Source: Solicoccozyma terricola (lineage: Eukaryota; Basidiomycota; Tremellomycetes; Filobasidiales; Piskurozymaceae). From it: 28,274 bases of DNA. The stretch spans positions 113,870-142,143 of the forward strand of contig BCLD01000009.1 in assembly GCA_001600875.1 (NCBI GenBank), written 5' to 3'. Below the pieces are notes generated by a model. It was not told the DNA's origin, made no database searches, and saw only the letters and a program-made list of their open reading frames with translations. This document shows, piece by piece, positions 1 through 10,824 of this stretch. Both the position numbers and the translations under genes were made by a program. Each line of letters starts with the position of its first letter. The stretch's first letter is position 1.

Positions 1-45
<45 letters not shown>
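1..45. repeat. Poly-G homopolymer at window start
   Basis: Forty-five consecutive G residues open the window. They sit just upstream of an exon of the permease gene, so the missing 5' exons of that gene lie in or beyond this run. It could be a real homopolymer (another G run occurs at 13087-13105 and C runs near 801 and 27839), but a run this long at a sequence edge may also be a sequencing or gap artefact. Confidence 0.9.
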
Positions 46-46
<1 letters not shown>

Positions 47-81
47 AGGGTTTAAGCTGACATGGTTCTCGTTTGAATCAG

Positions 82-1267
82 GTTGTTCACTCCAACGTGA
101 GTTGAGGATCGGAAATCAATAATGCTAGACCGAACACGATACCTTTACTCACCCTCCTCGGTCTCGCTTAGCATCATAAACCAACTCGGTTACACTGCAA
201 CCAAGGCAAACTTGATTTCGGTCCCGATTTATGTGAGCTAGGATACCAGGAGATAAGCCTTTGTCTCCGTCTTAATCCCCCTTAATCCCCCAGGTTTTTG
301 CCTGTATCATCACCGTCTGCGTCGGTTTCGCAGCCGATAGGTACCCTAACCGATCGCTGTTTACTCTGTTCGTAACCCTCCGCTTCGTCGTCTTTGGATT
401 TCCATTGATGATGTCTTTCCTTCTCTCGTCCCCAGTGGCTTCACCACCTTCGGCATCATCGGGTACGCAATCCTCATCGGCAATGACCCTCGCAAGAACC
501 CTGGAGTCAGCTACTTTGCAATCTACCTCGCTGCGATGGGAATCTACCCTTTGATAAGTAACGTCATCGCCTTGACAGCCGGTAACACGGAGGGTGCTTA
601 TAAGAGATCCGTTGTTATGGCGGTGAGTCATTCGGTCTATTCGGTCGATCTCCTTATCGCTGAATGAGTCGCCACTTCCGCCTCTTCCAGGTCATTATAT
701 CATTCGGTAATATTGGAGGTGCTGTCAGCAGCAACGTCTATCCCGCCAAGTCAAGCGTGAGTCGTGGAATGTGTTCATCCCATCTCCACGATCTTAACAC
801 CCCCCCCCCCTCCGGGCACGCCCTCTCAGCCGCGGTTTCAAATGGGTCATGCGATCATCTTGGGCTACATGATCATGGGCCTTCTGGCCAGCTCCGCATA
901 CCTCGTTTACTGCCGCAAGGAGAACCGAGCACGAGCTGAAGGCCGTCGCGCCGAGACTCTCCTGTCCGACGAGGTAAACTCTGAGCATGGAACGTCCAGC
1001 ACAGCGAGTAACCAAGAAGCGAGGATAGCAAAGGCGAAGGAGATGCGAGACCAACGAATCCGCGAACTCAAATCGCAGGGATTTCGTGGCAAGGTCAATG
1101 CCATGTTTGCATCATTGCATGAGGGTGCCGGTGGCGTGTATGCGGATGAGGATGAAGCGAGAAGATTGAAGGGTGACGCATGGTCGGGTTTCGGTGAGTG
1201 CGGGAATAGGAGAAGGATCGGACGAATGGTGCTGAATATCAGGGGCATGACAGTGTACCGACCTTGA
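82..1267 (+). CDS. MFS permease, DAL5/allantoate-type anion:cation symporter family (5' part missing)
   Basis: Plasma-membrane transporter of the major facilitator superfamily, C-terminal part only. Proposed exons: 82-96, 172-232, 294-367, 436-622, 691-756, 830-1193 and 1254-1267, all joined in frame. Family-like stretches include TIINQLGYTATKANL, GFAADRYPNR (the loop motif after a membrane span), TAGNTEGAYKRSV and FGNIGGAVSSNVYPAK, which is the most telling DAL5-family block, followed by the last hydrophobic span (HAIILGYMIMGLLASSAYLV) and a charged cytoplasmic tail. DAL5-like proteins import small organic anions such as allantoate, nicotinate or pantothenate; the substrate here cannot be told. 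Odd points: exon 82-96 is only 15 nt, and the donor at 368 (GTTCGT) is weak but is the only one that keeps the frame. The N-terminal half is lost at the poly-G window edge. Confidence 0.75.
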
Positions 1268-2539
1268 GGTACCAGGCGAACAATCGTGGGGAAGGGATCA
1301 GAAGAAAGATCCGGGATGGACAGAGTTAGGGCCATTGAAAGGCATTTATTAACTGTATTGGGTTGTGGACAAGCGCTGTTTGAGAAGCTGAGCGTGCAAC
1401 TAGCCGTTAATGTGCTTGTAATACAATCCATACGCCGCCACAAGCTTTCGTTCGACGACTCGCTCAAGCGTCATTCACCTCACACAGGCCTAGCAGACGA
1501 ACGACATCGCCGGACGACGTTGATATCGGACGATGCGGATCTAATATCCTGTGATAGAGTAATGGAAGTTGTGCCAGTCATCGCTGCCGTCTTTGGCGTT
1601 CGAGTTGCAGGGGCGGTGGTGTTTTCACTGAGAGGATAGATGTTTCTCTGAGGGCATGACATACCTACCATACCATCGGTATAGCCTCGCTCGACTTCAA
1701 GACGCGGAATGGGGCCCCACAACTAATTTCGCCGCGCCGACCCGAAGAATATCATCAACATCGACCTGAAAACGTCCCAGAACAAGAGCGTAGAGACTCA
1801 TGCATAGTTCCCTCCCTACCCTTGGTCCCCTCAGCCTACATCAATTCGGAAGAGATGTCGATTGTACCAATCCTATCAACTTCTCCTTTTCTGGGCCGCA
1901 GAGCAAATGACCATCTTCTCCAGATGCCTTTACAATCGAAACATACTGGCCGTTCAAGCCGTGCTGACCTCCTTTCTCATATATCCTCCTCGATGTACGG
2001 CATCGCTCCTTGTGTGAAACGGTCACCTATTATAGCCTCGAGAGTACGGCGCCCAGGGGACAAGTTCAGGTGTTACAGAGCGTGTGAGATATTCGAGACC
2101 GTGAGACGTGGAAACGTCACAATGGGTTGCTTCATGTCGTGATATCAGGTTTCGCCTGATGGTAGAAACAGGGGCTGGAAGACGGAGATCGTTACAGGAA
2201 TGCTGGTATGGGTCTGCTTCACTAAGATACTTCTCGAGGTGGATGAATTAGCACTTGACGATAGTTTTCAACACACACTGGATCTATATATCTAAGGATA
2301 CTCTCTGCCCGCAATCCGGTGCAACCGCGACGCCTCGCCGTTCTCAACACTCTCTTCTTCCACAACGGCTTCCGACGGCGTTCAAAGTTACAATCTCGAT
2401 CGCAAATCACAGTGTCACCACAGCCTCCATCTATTATTCGGTCAACTGATATCCTACCCATTCTCTTGAATCAAAGCTCGGTCTCCTACTTTATACTTGG
2501 GCCGCCCGTCTCAAGTCCGCATTGAGCCACAGGGACCTC
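1268..2539. other. Intergenic, no gene recognised
   Basis: About 1.27 kb between the permease stop and the next gene. Only short open frames on both strands, none with family motifs or a convincing exon-intron structure. It should hold the permease 3' UTR and the promoter of the following membrane-protein gene. No tRNA or repeat was seen. Confidence 0.6.
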
Positions 2540-4577
2540 ATGGCCGCCATCGATTCTCAAGGACTGGTTCCCGAAACCGAAACCACCTTGGCTGCAGTAG
2601 CTCCTCTTACTTCGACACAGAATGTACCAGAAGCTATCTCATCGGTTGTCTTGGCTTCCACCGGGTTGTCGACTTCGCCTTCCCATGAGGTCTCCGCAGT
2701 CCCAAACACTCCGTCCACTACATCCACTGCATCCACTACATCCACAACATCCACCATATCAACTACATCAATTACACCGGCAATATCAGCCCTCGCAACC
2801 GCAACACTAGAACCAGCAGTCTCTAACGAGGTAGCTGTAATTGCGCAAACCCCGACAGCTGATGTGCAGGCTGTGCCACCGATCGTACCTTCTCCTTCAC
2901 CGGTATCGCAAATTTCTGCGGCACCTGTAGTGGAACAGAGTACCAACGTTTTGTCACAACCAACTCCACAAGCCACCATTCTTATCGAGATCGGCACTAC
3001 ATCAGTCTCGACAGAAAAACCCAGTAATGCCCCAACGCAAGTATCGACGAAATCCCAAACTGGAAATACGGCGACTTTGTCTCACACGGTTCCGGTACCA
3101 GTAGCACTCGAAGTAGGTTATTCAACGGGGATAGGGCTTATAGAGGACAACATATTGACTTTTGGAATTGTGAACAGGCGAAGCAAACCAGCGAAGCAGT
3201 CGATGAAACGACCTACACTTGGCTAGACGACTTGTCTAGTACTTACACTTCTTCGGATGTGGCAACCGTTGCTAACGATATCGGTGCGTGTTGCCTTGAA
3301 TATATTTTTCCGTCAGAGGACTGATTGGATGGATTCACAGCGTTTTATGAAACTCCTATCGCCAGCACGACCCCCGGTCTCATTGTCTCCAACGGAGCTC
3401 CAAGGGTTGTTGAGGGCAACAGTGCAAATGCTGAAGGTGGATCGACTACGACGAAGGTGGGCAATTTGAGTGTCTACGGACTGGTTGGTGAGTCACGGCT
3501 TCATTGCCCTCGACGAAAATGCTGATCGGAGAGCACGGTCACCCAGGAATCATCGCTGCTATCCTGATAATCGCTGCAGGTTCTTTCATTGCATGGGATA
3601 AATGGGTGCGGGAGAGTTTGGCATAACCGTTTGAAGTTCGAGGCTGATCACCTCATTTGTGATGTCCGCAGCGTAAGAAGAAGATCGCTGCAACAAGCAC
3701 CGACCCTTTCGTCGACGAGCCAAAAGCCAACCCCCCATCGCATACATCCTCGCAGGGATCCGTTCTTACGGATCCCGTCTACTTCCCCCATCGTTCACTT
3801 AACCGGGCGAACATGGACGGTACCAGCTCGTTCTGGAACGATTCGAGTAGCACGCAGATACCAAACGCTCAACTAGCAAATCAAGGCGCCCATGGACCTC
3901 TGCTTTCCATTCCGACGTCGCAAGCGGGAAGGCAGAGCAAGGGCAGCAGTTGGTATACCTCCCTACCCACGCCATTCGGATCGGTGTTCGGAAAGGATCC
4001 CATTCCGGATCTGCCAAAGACGTTCCAAAATGGGGCAATAGCAGAGACTGGTGGAACTACAAACGCAGACCTACTAGGATACCACTGGAATGCGCGGGAT
4101 GATCATCGGTTGACGGCCGCAACCGGCTTGACAGCCATGACATCGACCTCGTCTCAGCTGGACATGATGTCGACTTATGCGAGCCAAGGCGAGGAAAGAG
4201 CAACTCTGCGCGCATCGCAATTTCCTTCACCCTCGCCTAGTCCCCTTCCAATGGGAGTCAGCCCTACACCGAGTCGTCCATTCACCCAGATCTCCGCATC
4301 GAGTGTGTACTCCCCGGGAGGAGATGTCTCTCCCGGTCCTCCACTGCATAAATACTCAGCTACATCTCCAAGTGAACAGTACAGTAGCAAGTTGAGGAAG
4401 GGCTTTCAACCGCTACTGGAGACGGATGAGGCAATCGAGGAAATCTCGTTTCAAGCGAACGAATCAACGAAGAATCCGTTCGAGGACGTGGCGGCTGGGA
4501 CTGCCCTTGCGGACGTCGGCACGCCAGTTGTAACGGAGAACTCCCTGCTGACGAAGCTTGGGAAGCGGATGTGGTAG
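2540..4577 (+). CDS. Ser/Thr-rich single-span membrane protein (Mid2/Skg6-like architecture)
   Basis: Five exons read through in frame to a 596-aa product: 2540-3112, 3178-3283, 3341-3487, 3547-3605 and 3672-4577. Residues 1-270 are very rich in Ser, Thr, Pro and Ala, like a mucin-type O-mannosylated ectodomain, and include a short Thr-Ser-Thr repeat. One hydrophobic helix (GIIAAILIIAAGSFIAW, about residues 276-292) is followed at once by a basic stop-transfer patch RKKK (296-299), then a roughly 300-aa cytoplasmic tail rich in Ser, Pro and Gly. This is the layout of fungal cell-wall stress sensors and Skg6/Axl2-like polarity proteins, but no named domain is visible. No classical N-terminal signal peptide follows the chosen ATG, so an upstream first exon is possible. 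Function is inferred only from architecture. Confidence 0.72.
2713..2775 (+). repeat. Degenerate 9-bp coding repeat (Thr-Ser-Thr)
   Basis: Units close to ACATCCACT are repeated about six times inside the ectodomain exon and encode a Thr/Ser run. Such repeats in wall-exposed fungal proteins often vary in copy number between strains. Confidence 0.7.
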
Positions 4578-5019
4578 AGGTGAGAGACGAAGTTAACATT
4601 TTTTTTCGGCACAACCTTCCCGCAAGATTCCATGTACGATAGACCGATATGATGACCATGCGAGCTCGCCCATGACTGAGACTTGTCGGACTACAGGCAG
4701 TGTGTCTTTGCCAACCCTTCCCACATGCCCGTTTATTGCGTGATCACAAAGTTGAGAGAGAGCATTTTTAGCTCTATAATCATATTCCTAATCTTGGCAT
4801 CAGAATCGCATGTCATGTCTCTTCCTACTGGCCCATGGGTGGTGACATTGACAACCGTTCCGGCTGGTATATTACGAATATAACATAACAACTCGTCTAA
4901 AGACGGTGGCTGGCGACGCATCTGACAGCGGATCAACAAAGGCTAGGGTATGATACTCGGCGAGGGAAATCCATGGCATTGCACATCCGTAGATTGAACA
5001 TGATCGAACAACGAGGTGA
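4578..5019. other. Intergenic between convergent genes
   Basis: The membrane-protein gene (+) and the small minus-strand gene converge here. A short T run follows the membrane-protein stop near 4600. No coding or RNA feature was recognised. Confidence 0.5.
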
Positions 5020-5343
5020 TTACAAAATTGCCACGGCCACGTCTTGTTTAGCCGAAGGAAGATTCAACTTGGTCAAGAGCTCCCTTGCGGCAGAGGGAGT
5101 GATGAACGGGTCTTCATCCCCAGAAGGGACGGCATCGTCTTCGATACCTTTGTGGGTCATGATTGGAGAGATGGAGAGGCTGTCGAATAGAGATATTGTT
5201 TTTTCGTCCATTCGTATGCCTCACGCACTAGATTCCGGGCTTGGAACTCACGCTTGGAAGTGTTTGAGCAAGCATTGCCACGGGGTGAGACCCTTGAACG
5301 ACGCATACGACGAAAGATCTTCGTGGGTGACTACGTTGGACAT
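5020..5343 (-). CDS. Hypothetical small protein, two exons (tentative)
   Basis: I do not recognise this protein. An open frame on the minus strand ends at a strong GTGAGT donor (exon 5343-5252), and after a 72-nt intron with a CAG acceptor it continues in the same frame to a natural stop (exon 5179-5020), giving 83 aa from the ATG at 5343. The frame stays open upstream to about 5529, so a longer N-terminus with another exon is possible. The second exon is acidic and ends KQDVAVAIL. Support comes only from in-frame splicing; there is no known domain. It could be a chance frame. Confidence 0.3.
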
Positions 5344-5794
5344 ATGTTGTGGGTCGATTTCAACCCTGTTACAGAGTTGTTCATTTCCTCGGATCCCCGC
5401 TCTTTTTACCAAGGTAACGTACTGGTATGGTATCCCGTAAGCACGACATGTATCGGCGATTTCCCAGGCGAAAGGGACGGAGGGGGGTGACCAGCTGAGG
5501 TGAATAAGGTGGATAATTAGACTTCTCAATTCGCGCTTATCTATGGCTATTCACACACCTATTCATCATCGCACCGAAAGACTGCTTATGATTTGCAATC
5601 AAAAATTTGAGCTGAAGGGTATCGTGGAAGTTGCTGATTATGTTGGGTGTCGGGTCAAACCATACCGCAAACACCTGAGCAACACTCTGGCTAACCTACC
5701 TCAATCCTAGTGTCTGGACTGGACCAGTATCGTAGCAGTACAGTTCACAGGCCAAAAGGAAGGACACAGCTGACTGTGAGGTGTTGGCGATAGT
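5344..5794. other. Intergenic, no gene recognised
   Basis: About 450 bp lie between the two small minus-strand genes. It may hold the 5' end of the gene at 5020-5343 and the 3' UTR of the gene at 5795-6526. Nothing else was seen. Confidence 0.45.
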
Positions 5795-6526
5795 TCAGTA
5801 TGACAGAAGGTTTAGCAGCACAGACCGGATCGAAATCAGACTCCCCTGCTCCTTTAAATATGGACCCTCGATGACAAGGCAATCAACCCAAGAATCTCTG
5901 AGATCGTGGAGGAATCTGCAGATGCGATCTTTAACCTGAGCCTGGATAGGGTTACCGACTTCAACAGGGTCGCTGGCTGAGTCGAGGGAAGACAGCCCAT
6001 CCATTCTGTGGAGTGGTGGTGGAGGTCAAGGTCAGTTCCATACTGGAGAGATGATGTCTGCCGTAATTCCTCACACGACGTAGATCTTGAATTGGTCACG
6101 ACGGATGCCATTGGTCTTGTCATCAAAGACTTCTGCCAGATTTCTGAGCCTGCGTGGGGAGTGCGCGATGAGTGCGGGGGGAAAGGAAATGGTATATCAA
6201 AGGCCGTTGGCTTACATTGGACTCTGCGAGTAAGGGGATTCATTTGATAATCAGCTTGACCGGCTCTGGATAGGAGTCGAAGAACAATCTCTCACATCCT
6301 TCGCCATCACTCTAATAGCGGTGACCTTCCCCAACACCTCCACAAGGGGTGTGAGGTCGACTTTGCGTAGCTTGGTCATCTCCCCTACCTTCTGATCCTC
6401 CCCATCTTTGCCATCGGGTGACGCAGCCGCGGGGTCAACATCAGGGAGAGGGAAGTTGGCAGAGGAGAGGTCGAGAATGGGGGCGTACGAAGGAGGCAAA
6501 AGGTCGGAGGATTTTTTGCTTGTCAT
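5795..6526 (-). CDS. Hypothetical protein, four exons including an 8-nt microexon
   Basis: Unrecognised 174-aa protein. Exons on the minus strand: 6526-6296, 6223-6216, 6149-6075 and 6005-5795. Donors GTGAGA, GTAAGC and GTGAGG and CAG acceptors are all good. Joining exon 1 directly to exon 3 gives a stop within nine codons, so the 8-nt exon (AGTCCAAT) between two strong splice sites is what restores frame. The N-terminus is acidic and Pro-rich; the middle and C-terminal part looks helical (for example LRNLAEVFDDKTNGIRRDQF and VKDRICRFLHDLRDSW), as in a small structural or complex subunit. The start is the first in-frame ATG. No domain can be named from sight. Confidence 0.5.
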
Positions 6527-7727
6527 GGTCGGTAGTGTCAATATTTAAGATGCTGGTGGAAATCGTGCAGTGTGATGTGATCTGATGTCACACCTGTATG
6601 GAATACCGAGTGGTAGATTGTATTGGTTTGATTGTAGCTTCATGTGCGTTCACTGACTTTGCGGATTCCCAACCGCCCCTCCCCCCCGCAATTGCCCTTT
6701 GATCTTGATTCACACCCAAACTCCGTATACACCTTGCCAAAGGAAGGGGAAGTTGCAAGGGGAAGCCTGATGTTGCCTTTGTGTGGTCAGACCATTAGAG
6801 GAATGACATGCTTGGACTGCAGATTTACTGATGTTGTGAGATCACCATCAGGTTAGTCACCTTGTTTATCCCGACGATCGAGTCGCCCCCCGTTCCTGGC
6901 AACTAACGGACCGTTGTTCGTACACGTCAAGTCAGGATTGTCGTCCGCTCCATTCAGGTGAAGTGTATCCACAGCTGGTTGCCATCACTTTCGAATCCGC
7001 TTGAGAATCCTGCCATTTCCCCATGACTCCGTTAAACTAGACAGACGAATGTAAAGCTCTTTGTTTCCCGACCAGATCACAGGCTCACTCCTCGCAGACA
7101 AACCAGTCTTCACGCGAAGTGTCGGTAGCATGCACATGTCGGCTACCACGTTTGTAGGTCTTAATTAATGTTTGCCGGTTACGGAGAGGTCTTGTACTCT
7201 GTTGCTTTCTCTATGTTGTGCGGCGGCGGCGACCAAACCCTTATCGGATGACCTAATCACGAGACACTAAACCGCTCCGTAAGTCAAGCAGTAGATAGTA
7301 GGCTGATTTTAGTGGGATTAGGTAGGCCTCTTGGGCTTCGGGGGAATGTCAGATGAGGGCCGTGGATTGTTCCACCATGGTAAAAGAATGGATAAGGCGC
7401 CACAGCGGGAACTGCATCTCAAATCGAAGTGTATCCCCTTCTTGCCGACGGTTGTTCGAACGACAATAATACCAAAGACGATCATGACTATCTGTGCAGT
7501 TTCAGCCAAGACCGACTTTAAACATGAAGTCAAGGAGAACATATCCCGATTGGCTCGCTCTTCTACACTCTCCAAACAAAGACATAGACCGATTAGTTCG
7601 GTTGCAGGAATGTTGCAGAGGGATCCATGCAGAAATTGCACAGTAGCGCAATATCTAGTCCTTGGTCTATCTCATACAAAGAACCATCACCCGCACCTTC
7701 CCCTTTAGAACTCTTCTGCTTTGAAGC
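6527..7727. other. Intergenic, no gene recognised
   Basis: About 1.2 kb between the hypothetical gene start and the formate dehydrogenase stop. Overlapping frames of 107-125 codons exist on both strands at 7318-7708, but neither has a recognisable motif or clear splice structure, so they are not called. The left part should hold the promoter of the 5795-6526 gene. Confidence 0.5.
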
Positions 7728-8988
7728 CTACTTGGATACATTATTAGTCCTGACTTCAGTCTTCCCCTCCGTCGGACGCTGACCATAGGCACGAGTAGCA
7801 TAGTGTCCTTTCTCGACGATTACGTTGGCAGGGTCTTGAGGCTTGCCGGTCATGAAGTTCTCGAGAATCTTCTTTGTACCGTTGGCGTATCGCATTTGAG
7901 AATCCAACGACGAGCCGGATATGTGGGCAGTCATAGCATTACCACCACCCAGGTGGTTCCTGGCGGTTCGCCATGGATGGTCCTTGGGAGCCGGCTGGAC
8001 ATTCCAGACATCGCCTCCGTAACCTCCCAACTGACCAGTCTTCAAAGCCGCAGCAACGTCCTCGGCAACACAGATAGCGCCTCGCGCAGTGTTGACTAGA
8101 ATTGCACCCTAGTTCATCTTTCTGATGAGGGCCTTGTTGACAAGACCTTTGGTCTTGTCGTGCAATGGGCAGTTGACAGTAATCACATCACACTGGGAGA
8201 CCATGTCCTCGAGAGATTCAACCCGGCGAACACCAACCTCCTGAGCGGCATGTTCTGGGAGAGCGTTGTAGTCGAAGTATAGCAGCTCCTGAACAGCAAA
8301 GAAAGGAAGTGTTCGGATTGGTGCAGCAACGCATAGACTTCCTACGAACTCACCTTGCATTCAAATGGCTTGAGTCGTTGAAGCACTCGGAAACCGATCC
8401 TACCAGCTCCGATAGTACCAACGACCTTGTTTTGGAGATCGAATGAGAATCGGCAGATGTCGGCGACATTCCAGCCACCGTCCATGACCTGTTCGTGAGC
8501 TGGTACGAAGTTTCGAAGCAATACCAAGATGGTCATCATTGCATGCTCAGCAACAGCGACAACATTGCTACCGGAGACTTCGCAAACGCTGATCTTTCGC
8601 TCATTGCAGGCATCCAGGTCGACATGGTCAGACCCAACACCGGCAGTGATACAGAGCTTGAGGTTCTTGGCGGTAGCAATGAGATCCCTGGTCAAGTAAC
8701 CGGGGTGGAAAGGGGTACCAATGTAGACGTCGGCATCAACGATTTCCTTGGCAAACTTGGAGTTGGGTCCCTCCTTGTCCGAGGTAACACGTATTCGTGA
8801 CCATTCTGCTTGAGCCAGTCAGCGATGCCAAGGGCATTCTCAGTCTACGGATATGATTCAAGAAGTAAGCGAGAGTTATACTGATCGCACAAGAAAAGGA
8901 TGAAGGGCTGAATACTAACGGTACCAAACAACCTCGGCTCCTCGTTAGCGGCCTTGCCACCATCGTAAAGAACACAGACAACCTTCAT
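7728..8988 (-). pseudogene. NAD-dependent formate dehydrogenase, damaged by a frameshift and an in-frame stop
   Basis: Formate dehydrogenase (D-2-hydroxyacid dehydrogenase superfamily) oxidises formate to CO2 with NAD+, the last step of C1 oxidation, normally in the cytosol. Exons: 8988-8920, 8844-8354 and 8288-7728, with introns of 75 and 65 nt. Family signs: MKVVCVLYDGGK start, [28 protein letters not shown], Rossmann motif [12 protein letters not shown]-selecting Asp in LLYFDYNALP, catalytic Arg in [27 protein letters not shown], catalytic His in [15 protein letters not shown]. All expected catalytic residues are present. Two lesions: near 8790 one base is missing after the codons for GHEY, since the family sequence [12 protein letters not shown] continues in another frame; and at 8111-8109 a TAG replaces a residue in [17 protein letters not shown]. 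With one base added, the exons total 374 codons, normal for the family. Either a recent pseudogene or two assembly errors. Confidence 0.85.
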
Positions 8989-9612
8989 TGCGTTTGGAGT
9001 AGTAGACGAGAAAGTAACTGGCGAAGTGATTCTGGGTGATTGATTCTAATAGCGTTTGTTAGTCTAGCAGTCGACTCTGCATATATATTATATATGATAA
9101 GGAAGCCATCGTCCGAAGATTACAATGACAAGGCCATTTCACAGGTAGAACCTCAATTTCTCGCGCGAAATGGGACCCCACGGCCGATGATGGTGCATCC
9201 GTACGCGCCGTAGGTGACCTGTGCTGGGATGCCCAACTAGAACCTCATGAAATTCATTTACAATTTCACACCATCTCCTCATCCACTAGTCTCGAATCTC
9301 GCGCGTGCATACTGACGAAGTTACCGAATACTCGCGCGACAGATGCACCCGGACATAGCTTCCTATCGCGCGAGTCCTGTGGCAAGATTGCGTACGCCCC
9401 CATTCGGTCCTGCCCATCCGCGCGCGATTCTCAGCGCAAGAACCACCCGGACCAATGGCTACACACTCCAGAGAATCGCTGAGCAGGGAAATTTACATGC
9501 TGAGAAGAATACTACTGTGTTGAAATATGTACTAGTATTCAGCTGGCAGAGATCGTCTCTAAATGACCATCTAAATCTCAAATCGCTCTGGAACATTGTA
9601 TGACAGTCAACC
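8989..9612. promoter_or_regulatory. Divergent control region, formate dehydrogenase / PH-domain gene, with TCGCGCGA motifs
   Basis: This 624-bp gap separates two divergent start codons. Exact TCGCGCGA palindromes lie at 9161-9168, 9332-9339 and 9366-9373; near matches are at 9299-9306 (last base T) and 9420-9427. The copies at 9299, 9332 and 9366 are spaced 33-34 bp, about three helical turns. An AT-only stretch at 9081-9095 lies about 100 bp before the formate dehydrogenase ATG and could be its TATA element. The same palindrome recurs in the GMC/catalase promoter and upstream of the cupin gene. Its binding factor is unknown. Confidence 0.6.
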
Positions 9613-10572
9613 ATGTGGGAGTTGCCGCCTCCATACGATCTTGTAGCGGATCAAGACTCGAACGAATTGCACGTCTCAGAGGAATTACCCCGATACTGGT
9701 GCCATGTAAGGCTATTGCAAGGCTGTGGTAAGATAATTGGTATCTCATGACTGCGTTCACCTAGGTACATTTGGAAGGATGGTTACCTATCAAAATGGAG
9801 GCCAGTGACTACGGTGGTCATTGGTCTTCAGGGACGTGGAAACTGAGATATGTAGTCCTGCACGGAACCGCACTACGGATATATTCGCCATCAAGCGCCA
9901 AGAACCGAGCATACACTATTCTGGAAGGGGGCAAGAGACTATCCGACCTTACCATGGATGCTGGCCAAGTGCACATCCATCCAGGACCCGTCCTGTCCGG
10001 TCTCAACCTTGAACCGACCTCCATTCCAACCTACACTCCAGCCTATCCAAAGCTCTCTCGAAGGAAAACGATGTCGTTCCACATTCGAAATATTCTAGAC
10101 GGTCACCTGCGACTTGGACGGTCGATGAAGCGCTGTCGAATGCAGGTAGAACAGGACCGTAAAGACCAACATTCGGACCTTTCCGAACTTGCAGGTCTCA
10201 AGAGACATATGCAGAAACAAGAAGGATTAGAACATCATTTCACTTATGCAAGACCGAAAGTGTCTCTTGACAAGACCCTCACACTACAGTACGCCCAATT
10301 AGGACTCGCTGACGATGTGTATGACCGGAAAAATGTACTTCGAATGAGAGCCCAGGGTGAACAATTCTTATTGGATACCAAAAGTGTCGAGCCGTTTGGT
10401 GTGTGGTCAACCGTAAGGGATTGGTTGACAAGGATCATATTGTGTTACGCTGACGTCTTTCCAACAGACACTACAGGCCGCTATAGGCGTTTCTCTTGAT
10501 CTTGATATTCGGAGACTGCCTAGCGATAAAGGACTGCATATACTGAGGCGAAACCAAGGAATTACTTTGTAG
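9613..10572 (+). CDS. Pleckstrin-homology (PH) domain protein
   Basis: Three exons (9613-9705, 9765-10412, 10468-10572) give 281 aa. After a short Pro-rich leader (MWELPPPYDLV), a PH domain begins with EGWLPIKM and continues with GTWKLRYVVLHGTALRIYSP, the usual strands 1-4. A long insert carrying a basic stretch (LSRRKTMSF) follows, and the domain closes after the second intron with GEQFLLDTKSVEPFGVWSTTLQAA, where the invariant C-terminal-helix Trp is present. PH domains bind phosphoinositides or proteins and bring the protein to membranes. Unspliced reading would end at 10499, but the GTAAGG donor and CAACAG acceptor restore the PH C-terminal helix and IGVSLDLDIR, so three exons are preferred. 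The gene is divergent from formate dehydrogenase; no role in that pathway is implied. Confidence 0.72.
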
Positions 10573-10824
10573 GCTCCGTCGAGATGATTATATGGAAAAG
10601 AAAACAGATTAGGCAGTGCCATCTCCTCTCGGAACGTGGATGTGTGTCATCGCTACCACCTCATTTACAGTGGTCCTAGACGTAAATACCGTCGACTCTT
10701 TTCAGACATCTGACGGACGTGTTGAGTTGCAATTCTTCATTCAACCTTTCTATCTATATCCTTGACTTTCATGACTCTTCGTAATCACCTTCGCAAACAG
10801 TTCCAGAGCATTGTCGTACAATGA

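Noticed and set aside
1194..1329. Alternative last exon of the permease from the acceptor at 1242
   Set aside because: It gives an early stop in the phase left by the previous exon; the acceptor at 1253 gives a short family-like end.
7318..7708. Open frames of 107-125 codons on both strands after formate dehydrogenase
   Set aside because: They overlap each other antisense, neither shows a family motif, and only one at most could be real; a hydrophobic stretch on the minus strand is not enough.
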